A stretch of DNA of 37,058 bases, from positions 1 to 37,058 of the forward strand of contig JAIBAQ010000044.1 of the NCBI GenBank assembly GCA_019695095.1. The letters run 5' to 3'. Source of the DNA: Candidatus Hydrogenedentota bacterium (lineage in GTDB: Bacteria; Hydrogenedentota; Hydrogenedentia; Hydrogenedentales; SLHB01). Below the pieces are notes generated by a model. The model saw only the letters and a list, made by a program, of their open reading frames with translations, was not told the DNA's origin and did not search any database. A program made the translations under genes and the position numbers. Shown in pieces: positions 24,868 through 32,079 of the stretch (position 1 is its first letter; each line of letters starts with the position of its first letter).

Positions 24868-25951
24868 CCTTCACGGCCTTGGAGAGCAGTGAGAACATCC
24901 GGTTCAGGGGATTCGATTCCTCCGGCATTCCGTCAATCACGGTATCGTTCCATGACATCACGATATCTTGAGACGGAAACACCGCCATCCCGCGCATGCC
25001 GTTGGCGTGACCGAGGGCCGCGAAGACATCTTCTGGTGCGTCGGGCCAATTGCGTTTGCCGTCGCGATCAACGCCATTCACCCACCACATGAACGAGTAA
25101 CTGCCGCCGTGATCGGTTTGGTTGTCGGGAATCTTCTGCGAGCCGATCGTGCGCGCGCCGGGTAGCATGTCCGCGGCCACGCCAGACGTGCGTGGCAGAC
25201 TTGCTGGGAGCGGGCTGGTAACGGCCATACGGGCGTGCTCGCGGCTCAGTAATCGTGTGCCGTTCCAATCGCCTTCGTGAAGGTAAAGATGACCAAAGCG
25301 GGCGAAATCGCGTGGCGATACTCCGAGGCGTCCGACGCGGTCTTCGCCGAACACGCGAAACGTGGGTTCGTCTTCGCAGTGGAGTGCGTCCGTTAATCCT
25401 GCATGCAGTACCTGTTCGTCGACGGTATCGTACGTAGCGCCGTAGACCTTAAGGAACAAGGTGTCGAAAAACAGGGCCGTTTGCCAGTCGTTGTAGTCGA
25501 AAGCGTCGCCGGGTTTCTCGGACACGCCATAGCAGGAGGTCTGCGTGACCAGGTGACGAAATGTGATGGAGGCGTCCTTGTGTCCAAGCGCGGGGTTAAT
25601 ATCTCGCAGCCCCGTTGTGAATTCGGACGCGCGCACATCCATATCCTTCAGCTTACCGGACTCAACGGCGCGAAGAAGAAAGTGGGCAAACCAGGGCTTT
25701 GCCGCGGAAGCCACGTCTCCTGCCTGGGCGACGTCACCCCACGCGTACACCATGCAGCCATGGCGTACGACACACCCCCGGCCCTGGCAGAAATCACGTA
25801 TCGTATCGAGTGTTGCCGTGTCTAGACCGGCTTCCTCGGGAGTACGTTTTTCCCAAGTCGCCCCCGGAAAGACGGCGGATTGTGCATGGCTTTGTGCGGC
25901 CCACAGTGAGGCCGTTGCCCCCGCGAGGAGCAGCAGAATTCTCGTTTTCAA
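24860..25951 (-). CDS. Exported beta-lactamase-fold serine hydrolase (class C / DD-peptidase family)
   Basis: A 363-residue hydrolase of the beta-lactamase-related (PF00144-type) superfamily, acting in the periplasm on amide or ester bonds. After a signal peptide (about 1-24) the nucleophile motif is S82-x2-K85 (in DVASAAKPW), the tyrosine motif Y153-N-D155, and a C-terminal GHANGMRG segment stands where the family has its KTG-like or HxG triad. The start is TTG 25951: a perfect AAGGAGGT lies 4 nt upstream and a signal peptide follows directly, whereas the longer frame to 26113 crosses the divergent promoter. It diverges from the coiled-coil gene (112-nt gap). Likely an esterase or peptidase; not shown to hydrolyse antibiotics. 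Confidence 0.85.
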   Translation of the reverse strand: MKTRILLLLAGATASLWAAQSHAQSAVFPGATWEKRTPEEAGLDTATLDTIRDFCQGRGCVVRHGCMVYAWGDVAQAGDVASAAKPWFAHFLLRAVESGKLKDMDVRASEFTTGLRDINPALGHKDASITFRHLVTQTSCYGVSEKPGDAFDYNDWQTALFFDTLFLKVYGATYDTVDEQVLHAGLTDALHCEDEPTFRVFGEDRVGRLGVSPRDFARFGHLYLHEGDWNGTRLLSREHARMAVTSPLPASLPRTSGVAADMLPGARTIGSQKIPDNQTDHGGSYSFMWWVNGVDRDGKRNWPDAPEDVFAALGHANGMRGMAVFPSQDIVMSWNDTVIDGMPEESNPLNRMFSLLSKAVKEK

Positions 25952-25973
25952 AAGGACCTCCTTCACAAGCGCC

Positions 25974-26002
25974 TTGACCATCCGGGAATGTCCTCCTACA
26001 AT
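25974..26002 (+). promoter_or_regulatory. Promoter for the coiled-coil/MshEN gene
   Basis: TTGACC (25974-25979), 17-nt spacer, TACAAT (25997-26002), about 60 nt upstream of the ATG at 26064. Confidence 0.65.
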
Positions 26003-26063
26003 CGTCGAAGAGCGAGTCAGAACGCAACTCGTACGCGCTTCGGGAGCGCAGCATAAGGTGAGT

Positions 26064-28856
26064 ATGGGAAACAGTGCAGAAGACATATTTCGCAAACTGG
26101 AGAGCGCCGTCAAAGACTGGAGCTCGGAAGTAAGCAGCGCTTACTCCGGCCTTTCCGAGCGCTTGGATGTTGCGACGAAGCGGGCCGCAACGCCGGAAGC
26201 CGGAGCGGCGTTTGAAGCCCTTTCGGCCTCGTTGGATGCCGCGATGGAGCGCTTCACCACGGTGGAGGGGATGCTCCGGCAAACGAATCAGGCGGCTCGT
26301 CATTCCGTTGCCCGCGTCAATGAGCTCGAACTCGCTATCGATACGGTGCGTCGCGAGGCGGGTGGCTTGCCCACCCCGGCGCAGTTGAACCTGGAAACGG
26401 ACTTGAAGGAACTGGCGAACCGGCTGCAAAACGTAGAGGAAATCGTAAACACACCGGCTCCGGACTTGAGTCCGAGATTCGAAGCGATTGAGGAGCGGTT
26501 GAATCTCATTGCGGCGGCAGTCGCGAATCTGCCCGCTGAATGGACGCCGCGTGTACACGAATTGGAAACGCGCCTCCAATCTCTTGCGGAGGCGATGCCC
26601 AAGCCGGTCCCCGACTTATCCCCCATGCTTCAGGATTTGGCAGTACGCTTGGAGACTGTCGCGGGATCCATACCCAAGCCCGCGCCAGACCTGACTCCCA
26701 AGTTCCAGGAGTTGGACGCGCGCATTAAGGCTGTTGCGGAGTCGATGCCAGAACCGGTGCCTGATTTGACCCCAAAGCTGCAGGAGTTGGCGAGCCGCTT
26801 GAAGACGGTTGCAGAGTCAATACCCAAACCCGCACCGGATCTATCTCCCCAATTGCAGGAATTGGAGGCGCGTCTGAAGTCTGTCTCGGATTCGGTCCCA
26901 AAGCCTGCACCTGACCTGACTCCCAAGTTGCAGGAGTTGGAAGCGCGTTTAGCGACTATCTCGGACTCGATACCCCAACCTGCACCCGATTTGTCTCCCG
27001 AACTTCAGAAACTGGAAGCGCGGTTGCAGTCTGTCGCGGAGAGCGTGCCGAAGCCTGTACCTGACCTCACCTCCAAGATCCAAGTCCTCGCGGCACAGGT
27101 TGAATCCATTGCCGCGGTGGTTGCCAAGCCCGCGCCCGATCCGATCCCCAGGATTCAGTCGTTGGAGGGGCGCGTCGAAACATTGGCTTCTTCTATTCCC
27201 GAAGCTCCTCCCGACTGGACCCCGCGCATTCAGGCGTTGGAAACGCGGCTGGAGTCGGTGGCCGAAGCTGCGGCAGTGCCCGTTCCCGACCTATCCCCCA
27301 AGTTGCAGGGCGTGGAAGCGCGGATGGAAGCGCTGGCCGCTGCGATTGCGCAGACCGCGCCGGAATTCACCTCCAAACTCAAGAACCTCGAGTCTCGCTT
27401 GGAGACGCTCGCTGCAATCGTTGCGCAAACAGCCCCGGATCTCTCGCAGAAGATTCAGACGCTTGAATCCAGGTTCGATTCGGTAGCATCTGCGACGGGC
27501 CAGCCAACCGTCGAGCCTTCGCCACGCTTGCAGACTCTGGAATCGCGTCTTGATTCACTCGCTGCGGCTGTTGCCGGTTTGTCGCCGGATACAGCGACCA
27601 AGCTTAACGCGTTGGAATCCCGGCTTGAAACCGTCGCGTCTTCCATCGTTCCACCGGCGCCGGATGTTACGCCGCGGGTGAAGACTTTGGAAGAGCGCAT
27701 CGAATCCGTGGCCTCGGCTATGCCTGCACCACAACCAGACGTTGAGGCGCGCATCAAAGATTTGGAGGCGAGGCTGGAAATGAGCGTGGCCGAACTGCGT
27801 GCGCAGGCGCATGAAGCAGGGACGGAAACGTCTGCGCTTCCAGGCGCATCCGAATCGCAGTTGAGCGCGCTTCGCGAAGAGATCGAAGAGTCCATGCGTC
27901 AATTCCATTCCGGTATCGACGAGTCATTGGAGGGGTTCCGGAACAACATCGAACGTCTGGCCATTGTTGTCGAGGAAGTCGCGCAGGAATCCGGATTAGG
28001 TACGCCGGCCGCAGCCAGTGAGGCGTTGCGGCAAGATATCGATACCCTGCGGTCCGAAGTGAGCGGAGTGCGACTCGTTTTGTCGCGCCTCGACGACGTG
28101 GCGTCGCGGACGGACGAAGTCCAACGCATGACGGAAGCCGGGCGCGAGCGAACCGAACAAATTGCGCACGATATTCAGTTTGTGCGTGAGTCGTTGCATG
28201 CCGTGCCGAAAGTACACCAGATCGAGAAGTTGGAGCAGGACGTTGCGCGGTTGAGGGCGGAACTGCTGAGGGTCAAGTCCACCGCTGGACGCGGTGACGC
28301 AGCAACTCCCGCTGGCGAACCTGCTGGTGCGGAAACCTACGAAGCAGAAGATACACCGACCGTAAGCGGTTCTCAGGGTTCGATGCTCGACTCGTTGAAT
28401 TTGTCTGGTTTCGATTCGGACGGCCGCCGCCGAAGGCTGGGCGAAATACTTGTCGATTCCGGGATTTTGAGCGGCGAACAGCTTGTCACCGCGCTGCGCA
28501 TGCAGCAGGAACAACCGCAGCGGCGTTTGGGCTCGATTCTCGTCGAGCTGGGATTCACCGAAGATGACGTGGTGGCGCAAGTGCTGGCGTGCCAGCTCAA
28601 ACTGCCCTATCTGAGGCTCGAAACGGACCTGATGGAAGATGCCGCGGTGCGACTAATCAGTGGGCGTCTTGCGCGGCACCATGTATGCATTCCGGTGCGC
28701 GTGTCGGACGAGATGCTGATTCTTGCCATGGCAAATCCACTCGACCTTATCGCGATTGAAGACGTCGAACTCGCCTCGGGACTCCGCGTCGATCCGGTTG
28801 TGGCCAGCTACCCCGACATCGCCGACGCCATCGAGTGGTTCTACGGGCAAGAGTGA
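26064..28856 (+). CDS. Coiled-coil protein with about 17 repeats of 25 residues and a C-terminal MshEN (GspE N-terminal) domain
   Basis: A 930-residue protein. Residues 1-129 are helical coiled coil. Residues 130-554 are 17 repeats of exactly 25 residues (consensus KPAPDLTPKLQELEARL plus a variable SVAESVP-like end), a degenerate 18th following. Residues 580-740 are further coiled coil. After an acidic linker, residues about 788-930 resemble the N-terminal domain of type II secretion/type IV pilus ATPases. It contains two tandem 24-residue motifs with the MshEN c-di-GMP-binding pattern: R791-L-G, L796, G800, L807, L811, Q814 and R821-L-G, L826, G830, V836, L841, Q844. No ATPase domain follows, so it is a stand-alone sensor or adaptor. 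No signal peptide or membrane helix. ATG 26064 is preceded by AAGGTG and a promoter at 25974; the upstream extension of the frame is antisense to the serine hydrolase gene. Function unknown; c-di-GMP binding is inferred. Confidence 0.85.
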   Translation: MGNSAEDIFRKLESAVKDWSSEVSSAYSGLSERLDVATKRAATPEAGAAFEALSASLDAAMERFTTVEGMLRQTNQAARHSVARVNELELAIDTVRREAGGLPTPAQLNLETDLKELANRLQNVEEIVNTPAPDLSPRFEAIEERLNLIAAAVANLPAEWTPRVHELETRLQSLAEAMPKPVPDLSPMLQDLAVRLETVAGSIPKPAPDLTPKFQELDARIKAVAESMPEPVPDLTPKLQELASRLKTVAESIPKPAPDLSPQLQELEARLKSVSDSVPKPAPDLTPKLQELEARLATISDSIPQPAPDLSPELQKLEARLQSVAESVPKPVPDLTSKIQVLAAQVESIAAVVAKPAPDPIPRIQSLEGRVETLASSIPEAPPDWTPRIQALETRLESVAEAAAVPVPDLSPKLQGVEARMEALAAAIAQTAPEFTSKLKNLESRLETLAAIVAQTAPDLSQKIQTLESRFDSVASATGQPTVEPSPRLQTLESRLDSLAAAVAGLSPDTATKLNALESRLETVASSIVPPAPDVTPRVKTLEERIESVASAMPAPQPDVEARIKDLEARLEMSVAELRAQAHEAGTETSALPGASESQLSALREEIEESMRQFHSGIDESLEGFRNNIERLAIVVEEVAQESGLGTPAAASEALRQDIDTLRSEVSGVRLVLSRLDDVASRTDEVQRMTEAGRERTEQIAHDIQFVRESLHAVPKVHQIEKLEQDVARLRAELLRVKSTAGRGDAATPAGEPAGAETYEAEDTPTVSGSQGSMLDSLNLSGFDSDGRRRRLGEILVDSGILSGEQLVTALRMQQEQPQRRLGSILVELGFTEDDVVAQVLACQLKLPYLRLETDLMEDAAVRLISGRLARHHVCIPVRVSDEMLILAMANPLDLIAIEDVELASGLRVDPVVASYPDIADAIEWFYGQE
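26451..27725 (+). repeat. Tandem coding repeat, 17 units of 75 nt
   Basis: Seventeen consecutive 75-nt units with no insertion or deletion encode the 25-residue repeats. They are similar in protein but diverged in DNA, most alike in the middle (about 26600-27050), less so at both ends. The exact phase suggests selection on length. Confidence 0.9.
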
Positions 28857-28862
28857 CGCACC

Positions 28863-30320
28863 TCACAACAGGATCTTGAAGACAAAGGCGTAGTCTCCGG
28901 GCAGTTCCTTCGGGATGCGTAAGACCAAGCCTTCCTTCGTGCGCTTGGCCGAAATCCGCTTATCGTTTGCCAGCAACCGGACTCCTTTGATCTTGAGATC
29001 CGGCGCGGCCTCTTTCCCGAGAGAATGGATGAGGCACTTCGATTCGGGACGCGCCAGAACTATCGCGTAAAGCGCGTCGCCCTTGCGCGTGAAGCGTATA
29101 TCTTCCGCCGTGAATCGCCCGCTCTTTGTATCGGTGAACGAGCCCGATTTCACTTTGGTGGGACCTTCGCCATAGACGGCCCAAGGACGCGTGCCGTAAA
29201 TGGCCTCGCCATTCATGCGCAACCACTCGCCTATCCCGAGCAGACGCTCCTTAGCCTCGTCCGGAATCGTGCCGTCCGGCATGGGGCCGATATTCAGCAA
29301 CAGACAGCCATTCTTGCTCGCGATGTCGACGAGGTCATCCACGAGCGAGTCTACCGAGCGAAAGATCTCGCTGCGAACGTATCCCCATGACCGTATGCCG
29401 ATTGAGGTGTCTGTCTGCCAGACACGCTCGCTGGTCGTCCCCAGTTTTCCACGCTCGATATCGAGCACGGCCGCTTCGGGCGGAAACGACTTGTTTTTGT
29501 AGTTGATGACCACGCCTTGGTTCCATTCCGCGCCCCGGTTGTAGTAATACGCCGCGAAACGTTGCAGATACGGCGCGAACGCGGGTTGCTCGATCCACCA
29601 GTCAAACCACATCACCTGAGGGTGGTACGCGTCGACGAGTTCTCGGCACCGCGCATACCAGTTGTCCAGGAACGCCTTGTCAGGTTGAAGCTTGTCGGAC
29701 TGCGCGGGACCATAGAATTCGCTGAGGCGGCTGTCGCGCACGTCGCTGTCGAATTTCATGCCCTCGTTGAAGAACCACCAGTGCTCGGCGCGATGGGAGG
29801 ACACGCCAAAGACCATGTCCTGCTTACGCACGGCTGCGGCCAGTTCGCCGATGACATCCCGCTTGGGGCCCAATTCCACGGCGTTCCAGTGCGTGAGTTC
29901 CGACTTGTACATCGCAAACCCATCATGATGCTCCGCGACCGGCACCACGTAGCGCGCGCCCGCTTGCTTGAACAAGGATGCCCACTCGTCCGCGTTGAAC
30001 TTCTCGGCTGTGAAGAGCGGGATGAAGTCTTTGTATCCAAATTCGGACTGCTTCCCATACGTTTCCACGTGATGCCGGAAGGTCTCGGTATCCTGCTTGT
30101 ACATATCGCGCGGATACCATTCATTGCCATACGCCGGCACGGAGTACACGCCCCAATGGATGAAGATGCCGAACTTGGCATCGGCATACCACTCTGGCGT
30201 TTTGTATTGTTTAAGGGAGTCCCAGTTCGGCTGGAACGGGCCCGAAGGGATCTCTTGCGCGAAGGCCGCGCATACGAAAGCGGCGATGGCAGTCAAAAGC
30301 ACACGTAGCGCAACACGCAT
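28863..30320 (-). CDS. Secreted alpha-L-fucosidase, glycoside hydrolase family 29
   Basis: A 485-residue exported GH29 enzyme that removes terminal alpha-linked L-fucose by a retaining mechanism. Signal peptide 1-21 (cleavage after AFA). Family landmarks: KFGIFIHWGVYS (49-60), EHHDGFAMY (130-138) and the nucleophile D240 in MWFDWW. The second half gives the LLNIGPMPDGTIPDE segment and a C-terminal beta-sandwich. The acid/base is variable in this family and I do not assign it. It begins 39 nt after the lexA stop on the same strand and converges on the coiled-coil gene with 6 nt between stops. Co-transcription with lexA is possible; no separate promoter is evident in the 39 nt. Confidence 0.94.
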   Translation of the reverse strand: MRVALRVLLTAIAAFVCAAFAQEIPSGPFQPNWDSLKQYKTPEWYADAKFGIFIHWGVYSVPAYGNEWYPRDMYKQDTETFRHHVETYGKQSEFGYKDFIPLFTAEKFNADEWASLFKQAGARYVVPVAEHHDGFAMYKSELTHWNAVELGPKRDVIGELAAAVRKQDMVFGVSSHRAEHWWFFNEGMKFDSDVRDSRLSEFYGPAQSDKLQPDKAFLDNWYARCRELVDAYHPQVMWFDWWIEQPAFAPYLQRFAAYYYNRGAEWNQGVVINYKNKSFPPEAAVLDIERGKLGTTSERVWQTDTSIGIRSWGYVRSEIFRSVDSLVDDLVDIASKNGCLLLNIGPMPDGTIPDEAKERLLGIGEWLRMNGEAIYGTRPWAVYGEGPTKVKSGSFTDTKSGRFTAEDIRFTRKGDALYAIVLARPESKCLIHSLGKEAAPDLKIKGVRLLANDKRISAKRTKEGLVLRIPKELPGDYAFVFKILL

Positions 30321-30359
30321 GTCAGCCCCCTGCAGGTACCGCCGAAGTCCGGCCAGTCC

Positions 30360-30977
30360 CTATCGAATTGTGCGCTGCAACGCGACAACCACACCCTGAA
30401 TCTGTACAGACTGCGCGGGATAGAGCATCGGAGACATCGAGGAATTCGCGGGACGAAGCTCCACGACCGCCCCGTGCGGATGATAGTGCTTCACGGTTGC
30501 CTCGTCGTTCACGAGCGCAACCACAACGTCCCCAATCTGTGGCCGTGCCGTCGGGTCGACAATAATCGTGTCGCCGTCGAGAATACCGTCCTCGATCATA
30601 CTGTCGCCCTGCACGCGCAAACAGAACCCGCCTGGGCGCGCCAAGGAGGATGCGACGGGAATACCGCCTTCGACATTTTCTTCCGCGAGGATCGGCAGAC
30701 CGGCGGCGATGCGCCCCACCATCGGCAGGATACCCACCTCGCTGACGTATAGCCCCGCCGATGCCTTCTCCGTCACGTGAATCGACCGCGCCTTGGATGA
30801 GCGCTCGATGTAGCCTTTGCGCTCCAGCGCGACCAAGTGATCGTTCACGCCGTTGGTCGATGCGATGCCAAAGGCCTCGCCAATCTCCGCAATCGTGGGG
30901 GGCATTCCGCGTTCACGGATGCATTCCACGATGAATTGGAGGATTTCCGACTGGCGCCGCGTCAATCCTTTTGACAT
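30360..30977 (-). CDS. lexA: LexA repressor
   Basis: LexA is the repressor of the DNA-damage (SOS) response; with RecA-ssDNA it cleaves itself. The 205-residue protein has the N-terminal winged helix (1-70), an Ala-Gly cleavage site (A92-G93), S126 in GDSM and the general-base K163, all in place. I place the start at ATG 30977: GGGAGG lies 6 nt before it, and the family N-terminus SKGLTRRQ follows. The frame runs 17 codons farther upstream through the promoter region. A TTGACA-17-TTGAAT promoter precedes it. A divergent alkD-like gene lies 266 nt away. Confidence 0.95.
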   Translation of the reverse strand: MSKGLTRRQSEILQFIVECIRERGMPPTIAEIGEAFGIASTNGVNDHLVALERKGYIERSSKARSIHVTEKASAGLYVSEVGILPMVGRIAAGLPILAEENVEGGIPVASSLARPGGFCLRVQGDSMIEDGILDGDTIIVDPTARPQIGDVVVALVNDEATVKHYHPHGAVVELRPANSSMSPMLYPAQSVQIQGVVVALQRTIR

Positions 30978-31016
30978 AACCGCCTCCCGAACAAATCTGA
31001 AATCTTTTTCAGCAGT

Positions 31017-31045
31017 ATTCAACCACACTTCGTGCCGGGTGTCAA
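31017..31045 (-). promoter_or_regulatory. lexA promoter
   Basis: Minus strand TTGACA (31040-31045), 17-nt spacer, TTGAAT (31017-31022), about 40 nt upstream of lexA. An AAGTGTG sequence sits inside the spacer, resembling the repeat element before the Mre11-like gene; an auto-repression site there is possible but not shown. Confidence 0.65.
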
Positions 31046-31243
31046 GGGGGTACCGAGAAGGTAGTCCGGTTTACCCGCCAACACACATGGACCTATCTCG
31101 TAATCGGTGCGCTTGTGATGCTTGCAGCAAAAGAGAAGACGGTACTACCCAAACAGTGTGCGTTCGAGTTAGATCCCGACTAGACTGGAAGGGGAGAGAC
31201 TTGCAGACTCAGACTGCAAACGCACGGAAGGAGTAAACCGAGT

Positions 31244-31918
31244 ATGTCAACGGCAATCGCGGGTGTCCTGAGGAGAGCGCTTCGTGTGCATGCCGATCCC
31301 GAAATTGCGGTGGGCATGCAGGCGTATATGAAGACGTCGCAGTTCTTCTACGGCATCAAGACGCCCGTGCGTCGCGGGCTGTTGCGAGACGCATTGAAGA
31401 AGCACCCGATCGAAGGTCAGGAGGCATACGAAGCGGCCGTGCGCGACCTGTGGTATGGCAAAAGCCGGGAGGAAATGTACCTCGCTGTCGACTTGGCGGA
31501 GGCGTGTCGCGCGTACAGGACGGACGCGTCATTTCCGTTGTATGAGGAGATGCTGCACAGCGCATCGAATTGGGATACGGTCGATGGAATAGCCGCGTCG
31601 TTACTGGGGGGACTGGTACGCAGCAATCGGGCGCACGAAAGAACCGTTGAGCATTGGATAACGGACCCCAATTTCTGGGTGCGGCGCGCGGCATTGTTGG
31701 TGCACCTAAAGCACAAGAAGGAGACGAACACGGCGCTGCTCGAGAAGACGATAGTGGCGCTAATGCACGAGAAGGAGTTTTTCATTCGTAAGGCGATTGG
31801 CTGGGTTTTGCGGGAGTACGCTAAAACAGATCCGGCGTGGGTGCGGCGATTCGTGGCGCGGCACGAGAAGGGGCTGTCGCCATTGAGTAAGCGCGAAGCG
31901 ATGAAGCATTTGGAGTAG
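31244..31918 (+). CDS. AlkD-like DNA alkylation repair protein
   Basis: A 224-residue all-helical (HEAT-repeat) protein of the AlkD family, DNA glycosylases that excise positively charged alkylated bases such as N3- and N7-methylpurines without base flipping. The active-site segment SNWDTVD has W110 and D114, with R148 in FWVRRAA matching the third key residue of Bacillus cereus AlkD; EKEFFIRKAIGWVLREY at the C-terminus is also typical. The ATG at 31244 has GGAAGGAG about 10 nt upstream. It diverges from lexA, fitting a damage-responsive pair. A 24-nt AT palindrome follows 19 nt after its stop. Confidence 0.9.
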   Translation: MSTAIAGVLRRALRVHADPEIAVGMQAYMKTSQFFYGIKTPVRRGLLRDALKKHPIEGQEAYEAAVRDLWYGKSREEMYLAVDLAEACRAYRTDASFPLYEEMLHSASNWDTVDGIAASLLGGLVRSNRAHERTVEHWITDPNFWVRRAALLVHLKHKKETNTALLEKTIVALMHEKEFFIRKAIGWVLREYAKTDPAWVRRFVARHEKGLSPLSKREAMKHLE

Positions 31919-31937
31919 GATGAGAGGGAGAAGAATT

Positions 31938-31961
31938 TGAAATTTCAAATTTGAAATTTCA
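31938..31961. repeat. Perfect 24-bp AT-rich palindrome
   Basis: Half-site TGAAATTTCAAA and its exact complement, uninterrupted, 19 nt after the alkD-like stop, with a further partial copy on the left (GAATT). It stands out in a GC-rich window. It could work as a rho-independent-like stop without a T tract, or a protein-binding site; I cannot tell which. Confidence 0.8.
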
Positions 31962-32079
31962 GATATGGGAGATGAATGGCGCGGCAATTCGCGAACGTCA
32001 GTCACCTGGAAAACACAGACGAGTGTAGATGAGCAATACACGGTTGAATCGAACCTATTACTTCACTTGGGGGTGCTGT

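Noticed and set aside
25563-26063. N-terminal extension of the coiled-coil protein by 167 codons
   Set aside because: It is antisense to the serine hydrolase gene and lies upstream of the promoter at 25974-26002; the ATG at 26064 has its own ribosome site.
25952-26113. 54-codon extension of the serine hydrolase
   Set aside because: The perfect AAGGAGGT before TTG 25951 and the signal peptide right after it fix the start.
26451-27725. Regular 75-nt periodicity that might suggest a CRISPR or satellite array
   Set aside because: The period is three times 25 codons in an uninterrupted frame, the units vary in DNA but keep the protein pattern, and there are no unique spacers between identical repeats.
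30978-31028. 17-codon extension of LexA
   Set aside because: GGGAGG sits directly before ATG 30977, the family N-terminus starts there, and the extension overlaps the promoter -10 region.
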